This document shows positions 11,771 through 23,324 of a DNA stretch of 64,000 nt, piece after piece; position 1 is the first letter of the stretch, and the number at the start of each line of letters is the position of its first letter. Where the stretch lies: positions 19,685,809 to 19,749,808 of the forward strand of contig OX424559.1 in the NCBI GenBank assembly GCA_949152475.1, read 5' to 3'. Below the pieces are notes generated by a model. That model did no database searches and was not told where the DNA came from. It was given only the letters and a program-made list of their open reading frames with translations. The position numbers and the translations under genes were made by a program. Origin of the DNA: Terebella lapidaria. Its lineage: Eukaryota > Annelida > Polychaeta > Terebellida > Terebellidae.

Positions 11771-12123
11771 GTATCCACTATTATTTTAAGGTATGTTTTC
11801 CCAAATTTCCAGAAAGATTGGACAGTACACTTTAAAGATGAAAATGTGAACGGACGACGACGGACGGACGTGCGATCCGAAGGGCGTTACGGGCGGACCC
11901 AATGTAAATTTCCTATCTTAACTTTCCCCAAAGGTCCTGAAAAAATCCCCTTAAGACCACACTCTTGGCTTAAACTGTGGTTGTGGGGCGTTTTCAGCTT
12001 TATTCCCCCTAAGAAATCCCCGTAAACCCTTCTGGTATGCCCGGACGGATGGACGGACGGCTGGACGGACGATGGACGCAACGCCACGGCAATAGGTTAT
12101 CGGACCATAGGTACGGTAACCTA

Positions 12124-13087
12124 AAAGATAGTTTGATAAAGCCCACGATCTCCCGCCATGGATAAACCGAAAGTAAAACCACAGAACCACGCGTTATTTG
12201 TTTTGATCCGCATTCGGGCGGGTCTATGCACTGGCGCGAGTCAGGCCGCCCACGACAGAGGCCAGAGGCAGTCGGCTTTAACGGCGAAGTGGTATAAAGC
12301 CATTCCTGCAGTATGTGCCGATGATCATTTGACATGTTCCCCACAGCAGAGGTGACAGAGAACACCTAAACTGCAAAGTATAATTGCATAATATCCATAC
12401 GTTCACAAAATTCCTCATATGAAAAGGGCTACATATTTCCCTCCTTCTAGAGCCGTAATGCACATATTATCTATTGATGTGACGAATTTGTATGGTTCCC
12501 AGTAATTCACGTGCGTAGATATCTCCCGGTAATGTAGCCACATCTACAGTACAGTTATCATACATATTTGTACACAACATACAAACAGGCCGTGTGACCT
12601 GGCAAATTTTGTACTCATATGTTGTTGAGCAGTGATCAGTCGCTCAGTCATTGGGCCCAAGTATCATCATAACTCGTCCACTAAATGAATGTCATTTAAT
12701 CAGTCTGTCACCTTTTTTATCCTTATTGAATATAGAAGAAGGCGCAGTGTATGATACTTGGGCCAGGCATTGTATGCTATATTACTAACTTAGAGTACAT
12801 GCCGATAGGTGCATACATGTGACATAACATGTACATGTACGATTGGACAGACAATCAAGGGTGACGAATCACCCACAGAATATATACCATATTTAATCCG
12901 TCTGGCACATTTTGAATCTTCATTGAATTTAGAAGAAATAGTAAGCTGCGCTACATGGGCCCCTACGTTCAACCAATATGCTATAAACGCTGAAACAAAT
13001 AGATATACACATAATAAAATGCATTACATACGGACATTGAGGACGATGTGTATGCCTTCTTGGTCCATTGAATATGCCACACTGTAG
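12124..13087. other. Spacer without recognisable gene
   Basis: Several short open frames on both strands show no domain or conserved pattern. No RNA gene or transposon end was recognised. Confidence 0.5.
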
Positions 13088-13089
13088 GT

Positions 13090-13356
13090 ACTTGGTACCT
13101 GGGGTAAAGCGATGATATGCCCCCTAGATAGAAACCCGGGATTGGGGAAATCCCCTACTCTTTACGATAAATCCAAAGGGATCTTTTAGGTGCCAGATAC
13201 CATAGACAGTCTCTGACACCACCCGGCCTTTGTTTTTACCGCCAGTCGGGCTGCACTGGCGTGGGAGGTTTTCAGGCACAAGTGGCGCTGAGCGGACTCG
13301 AACCCACGACCTGTAGATCATGGGCCGAGCGCTCTGCCACTGCACCATCCCGCCCC
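13090..13356 (-). mobile_element. tRNA-derived SINE
   Basis: On the minus strand an A-box (TGGTGCAGTGGCAGAGCG, 13347-13330) and a perfect B-box (GGTTCGAGTCC, 13304-13294) are spaced as in a tRNA promoter. They are followed by a non-tRNA body that ends near 13090. The acceptor arms do not pair, so it is not a working tRNA gene. SINEs of this type are moved by a partner LINE; none is seen in the window. Confidence 0.7.
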
Positions 13357-13873
13357 CCCGCCACACTGTAGGCTAGTCGCCCCCTCCTTTTATACGGCCA
13401 AAAATCCCCCTGGCCAAAGGCACCTAGATCTACTTACGTCACCAGTCAGCACAAAAGTTCAGGGGATGTCTCAAAAGCTCGAAGGGATTGTCTGGTTTCT
13501 CTTTATATAGCCACAATGAAACGTTCTCTTGAATCGCCTTTACTGCGCAGTCAAGTTTTACAAGCGTTGCAACTGATATAAACCGCACCAACGAATGTGT
13601 GTTTCCTCATTTGTGTGACCTGCACATGCGTAGTCGAGTTGCATCTGCGTGCACGAGACACAAGTTTGTTTACGCAATTAACATGCACATCGGACCTATG
13701 GGGACAGGGTAAAATATAATTTATGCGCAGTAAATCTAGGCCGGGCCAGGAGGCAAAAACACACACGTAGATGTTTGAATCGTGGAAATCCGTCAGACAT
13801 AACTGGAGTTATGACCTCGAAAGTAGTTTCCAAGATGGCTGGACATCGCTAGAAGTTATTCAGCTTCGTTTGC
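13357..13873. other. Spacer without recognisable gene
   Basis: A C-rich run and unique sequence. Nothing further was recognised. Confidence 0.4.
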
Positions 13874-13879
13874 ATTGGT

Positions 13880-14640
13880 CACTGTTGTGATACTGGATGC
13901 ACTAACGATCGTTAGTGCATCCCGCAATGGCGGACAGTAAACACGGTCAGTTTGGTTTTTAACCGTATTTTATCAAATGATAGGTCCATTTGTGATAAAT
14001 GGATACTCTGAAGGTAGCTTAGTGTTTTGGTCAAAGACATGGGTAGTTATTTCAAGCAGATCACGGTTTTTTGTTTAGATATGTTGAGGAAAAGAAGTAG
14101 CGATAAGATTCACCAATGACAAAAGTGAGATTCCCTAACGATATAGGCCTAATACGTGTATATTGTAATAGGTCCATATCATAAACCATTGTGAATTCGT
14201 TGATTTATACGACATAAATTAGCGAATGTCACATTAAAAATAGGAAATCTGTACTAGAAGATCATCTGTACACATCAATACATGTCAATTGGTACCTTAT
14301 TTCACGTTCAACATTTAAATAACGTAGATTTGAATTAATAAAGAAAAGATCGTTAGGGAATCTTCACATGTTCGTTAGGGAATCTTTGATTTTACAAAAA
14401 CAATCGATAGGGAATCTTTCGGCTTTTTTTCCAGACGGTTGTTCATGCTCAAACCAACATAAATCGCCATGTATTTGCAATGAACGGTTGTTTCGTGCGC
14501 ATAAGAATCAGCAGATGTATGTGTGTATCGATCACAATCGTAATTATCGGGAAAATGAAGAAAATTCAAACGAACCGCGAGTGGGTCCGCCATTGCGGGA
14601 TGCACTAACGATCGCTACTGCATCCAGTCTCACCACAGTG
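13880..14640. mobile_element. 761-bp MITE with about 55-bp inverted ends and ATTGGT duplication
   Basis: The left end CACTGTTGTGATACTGGATG and the reverse complement of the right end, CACTGTGGTGAGACTGGATG, match and continue through ATCGTTAGTGCATCCCGCAA and TGGCGGA. ATTGGT flanks both sides (13874-13879 and 14641-14646), a target duplication candidate. The left inverted repeat contains a perfect 28-base palindrome (13894-13921; half site GGATGCACTAACGA). The interior repeats the motif GTTAGGGAATCT three to four times in both orientations. It is non-coding. The superfamily is not clear: six duplicated bases do not fit hAT well. Confidence 0.7.
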
Positions 14641-14646
14641 ATTGGT

Positions 14647-15879
14647 GTCAATTTGAAAGTCTTCTGACTTTTGTTGGGGAACGGTGACTTTTTCTCGGGT
14701 GTGTCAAACATTCAGCTTTGTTTTGGTATAGTATTTACCCGGTTCCAGTTAGAACTGTGGAGGGCCGCGTCGAGTTTTTAGTTGGCAAGTGATATCTCGT
14801 ATGTGAATGAGGGGAAAATGGTAATCGTTTTCAGTGTTTGCCTTTATATTTTGATATTATGGTTTGAAATTCATACCTTTATGCATCTTGGACCAAATTA
14901 CAAGTAATAATTTTAAGGTATGGATAAAATATGCATGTTTTTCAGATGACAATTGACCTCATGTAGCATGACAATCTCGTGAACTTTATTCAAATCTCGC
15001 GCGGTTTGCTCATTCAATGGGAGGCAATGCACAACGTTTCATTGTGATAGCATACTTACAGCTTTAATGAACTGTTGCTTTGGCATTCACCACTGTTTCA
15101 ACTTTCCACTTTCCCGCTCATTGTTGCAATGGTAGAACCCCATTTAAAATCGTATTTATTGGGATAATTATTTTCTGTGTGAAGAACAAACTTCAAATTC
15201 ACGTCAACAACTTGTTCAAGCGTTGCCTAATTTTCATATAATACAAGTCAGTAAGTTTCGAGATTTCATGAGTTATGGTCGCGCCAATAAATTATGCGCT
15301 GACTTCAGTTAGTATCTTTTAGGACACACTGTATGCATGAATTAGGTATTCGATTATCTGGCAACCGGTAACTGGTTATCGGGACCGGTAATTGACTTTG
15401 CTGCAAGTCAGTCTGTTACTTGCCACTTAGTCTCGATAGCAGGTACATAACCATGTATTAATAGGTACAAACTAATTAGACTTTTAAATTATGTCGAAAA
15501 CGACAAGGAAGCTGACAGGTCGACTTTTGGAATAGTTAGAAAGCCAATCTGAACATGGACAGCTATGAGGGAAGGGGTGGGGGAGGGGTAATGATGGGGA
15601 GGGAGGCTGTGCAATAATGCGAGTATCATAAATTAAATTCATCAAATTAGATATTATATTGTGTGATAATAAGGAAGATAATTGAAGATAATTAATAATT
15701 TCTTGGCACATGATGCATCTGTACACAGCTATTCAATGTTCATATTAATAATACTTAATTCAATCGTCATGTGATATCAATGGTCGATGGTAATGGGATT
15801 ATTTCACCCACGTACACGATAAAGACAGCAGAATTCCAAGACATTAAAGAAAACCATCTTACTGTTCTCAAATAAGAGA
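14647..15879. other. Upstream flank of the Ig receptor gene
   Basis: No gene is seen. The stretch 15250-15310 (CGAGATTTCATGAG, then CGCCAATAA(A/G)TTATG) has a recognisable second copy at about 36998-37045, which suggests a duplicated receptor upstream region. No clear TATA box was identified near the start codon at 15880. Confidence 0.4.
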
Positions 15880-18800
15880 ATGACTTCCTGGAATATCTCA
15901 GTCTGGATATTAGTGGCTCTTTGCCAACTTGCCACTGGTAAGTTCCCAAAATTCATTCTCAATACACATACATCAGTGAAACATTGGCAAATAATTCACT
16001 TGAGTTACTTCACCACAAATTATTTTACCAGATATTCTCAAGTAGCTCGCTCAAGAAATCAGTTGTTTAAATGAAAATTTCACTGCATGTTGATTTCAAT
16101 GATGCGCAGAATGCTAACAAAAGATGACCCCAGTAAGGTACACTGCTCCGCTTTACTACTCGCCCACTGAAAATATACCATTCAATTCATCTCGTACCTT
16201 TTAATCCTCATTAAAAATAAAGGAACTGGCAGCATAATTATGTTACTTGGGCCCGGCAGATGGTGAATATGTCAACCAATGGAAGTATATGAAAGTGATA
16301 TGTTTTCTTCCCTTAGCATATCCATCTTGTGGTGAAAATCTGCTGGCTCGTCCAGGGATAGTAAGGAGTGAAGAAGGTGCGACCGTGACATTCTGGTGGC
16401 AGACTGCAAATATTTCTGCCTACCACAGAATCGACTGCTTAGACAAATCTGGCACCAGATTGTCCCACTTCCTGCCTTCATCGAATAAGCCAGTACCTGG
16501 TGTGGAGAGCCAGGAGGGTTTATTTAATGACTTTGAGGGACTTTTGGAAGGAAATAGGCTTGGTTTCAAACTAACATCAATTGGAGCGGTTAACCAAACT
16601 TACACTCTCATATTTTATACACCAGACGAACCAACCTGTGAGGATGAAGCTACACTATTCATATACAGTAAGATTTGATATTTATCTTGTACTGTTGATA
16701 AAAGGTAAATACATTGTATATAAATATATAACATTTCTTCTATATCAATTACCAATCTAAGTAGTACATCAGTTGAGCTTTATCATGTATATTCTATTAT
16801 AAACTCTGAACAAAATTACGAATTTTGAAACTGCAATCGATGAGAGCATATGTCCAATAACATATCATAATATGTAGGCACATACCTTTGACTTTCTTTC
16901 ATACAGAGGCCCCAACTAATCCACAGATAAATATATCCCAGACCTCTACGGAGCCAAATGCCTACACACTCACCTGCCTTGCCGAGTCTACTTCTGTACC
17001 AGCCGAGTACCGTCTTCCAGTGTCATACACGTGGAGCGTATCACCGTCTTTCGATGGTATGGTGAAAATATCTGGGAGTCACAACGAGACATTGGCAGTG
17101 ACCAGCTATGACGTCACACAAAATTATTCTCTAGAAGTCACGTGTGAAGCCGTGGAAGAAACTTCCACATTGAGCAGTCGGAGGACAACACAGATTCACA
17201 TTACTTTAGATAATGGTATGACCACCTGATATACACTATGACCAACCTCTAAAAGTTTTCAGTTGCAATCTGTACCTTTGAACAATCCACTATTTCATTC
17301 ACTAGAAAAACAATTTCTAAACATTGGATATGATATACTTCAGGGGGATTGGATGGTGCTGTAGCATTCACAGAAACACCGGAATCTGCATTTGTGACTG
17401 TGCTTGCTACAACCATATCTGGAGCTGTAATATTATTCATCATTATCATAAACGTGGTCATCTGTGTCATGTGGTGAGTATATACCACTGTGTATATACA
17501 ACGTGTGTAGTGCAGACACATGTATTGAAGTGCTCATCTATTTGAGGTGAAGTCAACTTTGTTTCTGATAGCTTGACCATGATTCACATTTGTACCAATA
17601 TCGTCCTTTTGCTCTCAGGAGACGAATCACCAAGAAACGAACAAAGACTTCCTCTGAGATTTACCGCCGACGTACAACTGTCCGAAGTAGCTCGATCTAT
17701 CAGGATATCCCAGACTCAGACGTAACAAAACTCTCAAAGATGAACAAGCTGAAAGTAAAACTGCGACCAAGAAGAGGTGTGATGCTGCCATCAGTTCCTG
17801 ACATATCATGTCATGAAATGACCAACGCAATGGCAGAGCGGAGCCTTACTGATCAAAATGATACTGTCGAACAACAGGTAGACAACATTGGTGTCAACAT
17901 CGAGGAAGCAGAGAAAGATATGACCAGAGATAAAATATCCAAAGAAAGTCTTGATGGCTCTTCTCAAACAAAGGCAGGATCTACAGGTCTGCAAACAGGA
18001 GCAACTCCTCAGACAAACAGCGACCCACGAAATGATACATACCTCATGCCTCACCGAAATAAAGTCACTGGAACCAGTTCATTCAACAAACATCAGCATT
18101 CACGTGATGTACGACCAAAAGAACTCAAATTGAACACTACATCCACAAATAAGGATCGAGAGTATACAAGTGTCCACCCGGATGAGTACATTGTGACCTG
18201 CCCAATCAATCTTCCTGGTACAGCACGAGATTACCTGACCACAGCAAATGTGAGACCCAGAGAGCATGTGGAAGAGATGGCAGACTCGAGTCCACATTCC
18301 ACTGACCATAAGGTAGGTGAGTACCTGGTGACTTGCCCAAGGAACCTGCCAGGTACAGCAAGGGATTACTTGACAACATCAAGTGTGAGACCCAAAGAGC
18401 AGAAGAAAGAGATGGCAGACTCGAGTCAACACTCCACTGACCATCAAGTAGATGAGTACCTGGTGACCTGCCAGGTGGATCTGCCAGGTACAGCAAGGGA
18501 TTACTTGACAACATCGAGTGTGAGACCCAGAGAGCAGAAGGAAGATATGGCAGACTCGAGTCAACACTCCACTGACCACAAGGTAGATGAGTACCTGGTG
18601 ACCTGCCAGGTGGATCTGCCAGGTACAGCAAGGGATTACTTGACAACATCGAGTGTGAGACCCAGAGAGCAGAAGGAAGATATGGCAGACTCGAGTCAAC
18701 ACTCCACTGACCATAAGGTAGATGAGTACCTGGTGACCTGCCAGGTGGATCTGCCAGGTACAGCAAGGGATTACTTGACAACATCGAGTGTGAGACCCAG

Positions 18801-19053
18801 AGAGCAGAAGGAAGATATGGCAGACTCGAGTCAACACTCCACTGACCATAAGGTAGATGAGTACCTGGTGACCTGCCAGGTGGATCTGACAGGTACAGCA
18901 AGGGATTACCTGACTACATCTGATGTGAGACCCAGAGAGCAGGTGGAAGAAATGCCAGACACGAGTCACCATACGACTGACTCTGAGGTAATACCTGGTG
19001 ACTCGCCGAAAGAACCTTCGATAGAGAGTGAAGAATTGGCTGACCACTTCTAG
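15880..19053 (+). CDS. Ig-like type I membrane receptor with tandem tyrosine-repeat cytoplasmic tail
   Basis: Five exons: 15880-15937, 16317-16667, 16907-17215, 17344-17473 and 17619-19053. All have GT/AG borders and compatible phases, giving about 760 residues. Exon 1 is a signal peptide (MTSWNISVWILVALCQLATG). Exon 2 is a diverged Ig-like domain (CGENLL...CLDKSG...CEDEATLFIY). Exon 3 is a cleaner Ig domain with LTCLA, YTWSV and YSLEVTCEA (Cys, Trp, Cys). Exon 4 holds a TM helix, about residues 255-281 (SGAVILFIIIINVVICVMW). Exon 5 is the tail: a basic stop-transfer, an ITIM-like SIYQDI near residue 308, and six 45-residue repeats at 471-740, each with EY(L/I)VTC and RDYLTT. The final 20 residues are acidic. 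It looks intact. Likely a surface receptor whose tail recruits SH2-type partners; the ligand is unknown. No family name can be assigned from the sequence. Confidence 0.85.
18181..18990 (+). repeat. Six in-frame 135-bp coding repeats in the receptor tail
   Basis: Exactly 6 x 135 bases from GATGAGTACATTGTG to the codon before the unique end. Units 3-5 (18451-18855) are almost identical in DNA, while units 1, 2 and 6 differ at more sites, as expected if the centre of the array is being homogenised by unequal exchange. Long open frames on the minus strand here are shadows of the repeat. Confidence 0.95.
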
Positions 19054-20284
19054 TGTGAGACCCAGAGAGCGAGTGCAATGTAAGAGATGACAGGCATAAA
19101 ACATCACACTCCTGATCCCGTGGAAGACACTCGAGTATGTGGTTCAATATCCATAGAACCTCCCTGGAGCAGCCCTGACCTGACAATCTGCCAAGATTGC
19201 GCACGATGAGAGTGTTTACGCCAGTGGAGTGTCTGTGGCACCATCTATGAATGATTTCTATGATAATAATGGCAGTGGTGCGATTGATGCACTTTTCGGG
19301 ATTGCCTCCATATTGTCATATTCCCAAGTCTTCATTTTTCCATCTTGGTATCACAGATATTGCTTTTGGAATGTTGTAGTTTGAAATCTGATGCATATGG
19401 TATATACTTAATATTTATACTATGCGATAATTACATGTTTTTTTCAAGCGTTATATCCACAAATACGCCACTGCCGATTTTCTGTGTTCAGGTGTGCTCA
19501 TTGTGGTGTGATTTACAAAGGTTCTTTTATCACCACATAGTGTACATAGGGTTGGTAATGCACACATGATGTATGTAAGCTGGTTTGTCATTATCTGAAC
19601 GGTTTAAAAAATATTGCATATTCAAGAACATAATCCCCTGTCTAAACTCAGGTTCAACACAAAACCTCATATGATTTTTGGTCATAACTTCCTTTAGGAT
19701 GGTCGGATAAACTTATTTGTTTGTTTCCATTTCGAATAAAACCGTATTTAATCACTCTATCTTGAAAAGTTGGCATCCTAAACGGAGTTATGGCCGAAAA
19801 TTGTAGGAGGTTTTGTATTGAACTTGAGTATAGTAATTATTACAGTTATTCCAAGGAATAATTCATGTATTACTTCCGTGTGCATCTTGATTATCATGAC
19901 AATAATATATGTATTATTTCGATGTATGTGGATAACAAATGTTGTCAATAAAATGTTGGCATTAATATCATTGATAAACCAACGATAGTTTTTACTTTTA
20001 TACAAACCTGATATTATTACACTGATACTTGAAGCATACAGATTATTCATTTTAACTTTATATGACAATGTTACTCTTTCCAAATGCTGTGAGCATGAAC
20101 GGATGAGGCTTCAAGTCATATGTGAACCTGAATTTATGTGGGAAACGTCTGTAAAAGTGTTTCAATCTTCATGGCTGATATGATGCCTAATGCCCATGAT
20201 ATCATTCGATATGACACATAGAGACAGAAGAATGACATTGGCCTTACTCTCAACACTTTCATTATATTTAAAATTCATGGATGA
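19054..20284. other. 3' flank of the Ig receptor gene
   Basis: AATAAA signals occur at 19735-19740 and 19947-19952, which could end the receptor transcript. No other gene is seen. Confidence 0.4.
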
Positions 20285-20440
20285 ATGTCAAATTGATCCC
20301 AAAGACTAAGCAAGGTTACCATACAATATATGTTTGAGATTCTAGATATTAGCCAATTTTGTCCCGTAACCTTGAAGTCAATGGTCAAACTCAAGGTCAT
20401 CAGTATATTTAGCATAATTTCCTATATGCCCACAATTGAT
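20285..20440 (+). repeat. Fragment of AGGTCA repeat family A
   Basis: GGTTACCATACAAT followed by AGATATTAGCCAATTTTGTCC and CAAGGTCATCAG matches the opening and first unit of family A. It is a short diverged piece. Confidence 0.6.
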
Positions 20441-23324
20441 TGCAAAGATGTAAATTCATGATTTTCCCATTAATTTACATTCACTTTATATTGCAGGCGA
20501 GAGTGGACGACGCTGACATGCTCATGATGCTGGTTACCATATCTCAGACACCCAAGTACCAACAATTCTTTACCACATTTAAGGGCTCTGAAAATGTACG
20601 GAAAATCCAAGATAGCAGCATCACTTTCTCTTCCGCCGTGCCTTCATACACCTGACAGTGACCATGAGAACAGAAACCTATTCCACCGGTTTTGCACAGG
20701 AGCCATTGATTGGTCCATTGTCATAATTTCTTGATGTGAAGGCAAGAAGAGACCTGGCTACTGGGACAGGTCATGGTATTTAGCAGTGTTTTCGCCAGGC
20801 ATCAGGAACCCCTCCAGTCACAACCTATTTTCATCTTGTTCTTGGGAATGGTTGCGGCTGGACATCTCAAAACCAGTAGTCTACCTCCAATAGCAGCTAC
20901 GAAGCATTATCTCCATGTCAGGGACCAAGCCGGAGCCAACCAAGCCAGAGGAGCTGCTCCACTCCACGAGTCGCAAATGTAATGGTGAATACAGCAATCA
21001 TAGGTACAGTTGCAAAGTGCATCACATCATGTGGTAAATGCGAAGGCAATTTGTGCCGAAATTATGACCACGATGGTTCCAGGTCGGCTGAAGACAGACA
21101 TTGACCCCTGAAACATTCCATATCGTGGTGCAATCAGATGAACTATTGCTATGTGAGAAAAAGTAAACGAAATGATTTACTCCTATGACACCTGAATTTG
21201 GGCTTTCCAGGTCATAAACTGTGCACGAAGGGTTATTTGATTGTTATGCCTGTGTTATTACTTAAACCACGTGCACTCTCATATTGATCATCACTCAAAA
21301 ATGGTAAAATGAGAAATTGAAATCTTGAGTTTGGCCGTTGAAAGCATTATAAATTGAAATAAATACTTGCAATGGAACCATAAACCCAAAAAATTATTGG
21401 TTTGACCATTCACAAGACTTTTTGATTGAAACTTTACATAGTTAATTAATAAGGTTGCGGGTAACCCACTTTGAGCAGTTAGCTACAGGAGTCGAATATA
21501 AACTAAACGACATATGTTAATGATGCCTCTATAAAAACAGACTTCTGCAATATTCCCTGCTTATCACCAGCCCCGTCAGTGATGGTTATCACGGACGGCA
21601 ACCCGCCCATTCAGCACAGAGAAAGCGTGCGCTGCCATCAGTTAGGGATCTTAGATTGACATTCGATATAGTTACATTTTAGCCAGCAGCTTCGAGGCCT
21701 TCGCCTCCATGCCACATAGAGATCACTGGAGTATCACTGGAGTATAATTATCTGCAGTTGCATTCTTCAGTTTCATATCGTCATATGCTTTCAACCAAAT
21801 ACATGTAAGTTTATGAAGATGTTCGTGTAAATGTATTGAGGACTTTGAAATTTTGACTTGATTATCATTAGAAAGTGAAATGTTGAAATGCCTACGCCAA
21901 TCAGTTTTGACGGGAGTCCAGGCATATGGCCACAGTATGACACTCATAATGGCACACTCTCTCCTCGGCAGTCTGTTGGTCTAGCTCGGTACACGTACAA
22001 GCATATAGTATTTTAGATTGCTAATGTTCGAATAAAAAGACAAATTCATTTTCAACTGTATTTAAACCTCATGTTTATCATTTCAGATAGCAGACATTGG
22101 AAAAGTACTTTGCTGCAACACTGACCCACCATCGCTATATATCTTGGGTTGTCAATCTAAGAAATTGGTGAGAATGTACATACAGGATTTATTGCATATA
22201 CTTTTGTATTGCATGAAGTATAACAAAAAGACATAAAGCTAAATAAAGAATACATACTTAAAATACAAAGCTAATATGAAGCATGAAACTCTATACAAGC
22301 ACTTATATGTACTGATTATGTTGATATATACACAGGCTCAATATTTCCAGACACAAAAATCAACAGATATAAAGATACATTTTACACCATGACCAAAACA
22401 TGAAGGATAAAACTTCTAGTTATGCAACATATTCATCTATTTGTGTTGTATATTGTTCTACAACAAAACTATGCATAACGTGTTCTTGTTTGCTGTCACC
22501 AATGTGACTATAAATTTGGTTAATATTTTTTGTTCATATAAACAGCATGAAATGTGAACATGAGTACCCTATGATGATAAAGACTATATGAGGCACATCA
22601 TTGTACTGCATACAGGCGAGGTGTGGAATGACAGGTTTACAACGTAGGAAATGTACGTCTGTCTTATGTGCAACATTCACATCACCAGCTTCACTGACAT
22701 ACCCAGACGTCGGACAATATCACTTCAGTACTGTGCAGAGGATACTGGTTCACTTCAATTTTGAATATTTGAACGAATTTTGGAACGACGCCCAATCACC
22801 AGTACATTAAGGACTACTAAGCTACATATGGGCAATCATTGTCTAAACATAATCCTGCATATTACATCAATTATGACATATGGAAATATGATGGATGAAT
22901 GTGAAAAGCATAAAAGCTGTAAATTTTATTTGACGATATGCACATTATTCTCATGCTATTATACCACATACTTGAATTTTTTACTGATTCGTGTGAATAT
23001 TCTCACGAAAATACATGCATAAAACCTGTCGCTATCAAAAATATTCAATACCGTTATCCAAACTTGTGGATACAAATGCATACTACATTAGACACTCTTT
23101 ACTTCTATTGACATCATTCTACATGCATGTACCTTGTGTTCCATTTTACAGCAAAATGAGGCTATTTCAACATACTTTTAACAAAAAAAATGTGTCTTGA
23201 TCGACTATGCACAAGTGTGCAAATACTTGGTGTAGAAAGCGAAGCACTGACAATCGTACATAATTTATTATTGTTAACAAACTGACGACTGGATGGATCC
23301 ACTTTTTGCCAACATGCAAGGAGT
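20441..23324. other. Long spacer without recognisable gene
   Basis: Short open frames only, none with a recognisable domain. The part next to 23200-23324 resembles the DNA downstream of the second receptor (46700-46820), so it is the 3' flank of a duplicated block. Confidence 0.45.

Larger units (their letters stand above)
5185..11782. mobile_element. ISL2EU (PIF/Harbinger superfamily) DNA transposon, interrupted
   Basis: Two convergent genes diagnose ISL2EU: a THAP plus DDE transposase on the plus strand and a SAP/SWIM/YqaJ nuclease gene on the minus strand. Inverted ends of about 72 bases (5187-5258 and 11698-11770) share CCGG(C/T)TA, TCTGGCA, GGGCGGTACAAACAA and TGTACCGCTG. The flanks are the two halves of one host repeat, with a possible short duplication (AATAGTTTTA on the left, CTATTATTTTA on the right); exact ends are uncertain by about 10 bases. 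About 2.26 kb of the length is a Helitron-like insertion at 8691-10949. Because the second gene is interrupted and the transposase frame changes once, this copy is probably not autonomous. Confidence 0.8.
4244..12123 (+). repeat. AGGTCA repeat family B, copy 1, split by an ISL2EU insertion
   Basis: The left part (4244 to about 5184) starts with the family opening TTAGCCCAAGGGC and GGTTACC, and contains the module with GGCTGTTTTGACC, ATATGACTTCC and GCAGCTCCCATTATGAAG. It stops inside the sequence that, in other copies, reads on to a C-rich (GACGACGG) stretch and the terminal TTATCGGACC / GGTAACCTAA. That missing right part is at about 11783-12123, directly after the ISL2EU element. Ends share an inverted TAGGTTACCGGAC-type motif, so it is probably a non-autonomous DNA transposon. 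The right part also seems to hold an extra piece near 11890-12020. Confidence 0.7.

Noticed and set aside
13294-13347. tRNA gene on the minus strand, and another at 28622-28690
   Set aside because: Pol III A and B boxes are good but acceptor arms do not pair and SINE bodies follow.
18206-19107. Long minus-strand open frames of 231 and 242 codons
   Set aside because: They are shadows of the 135-bp coding repeats of the plus-strand receptor; no start context, splice sites or domains support them.
22601-23200. Small open frames as a gene between the two receptor loci
   Set aside because: No domain, no splice pattern, and part of the area is duplicated flank sequence.
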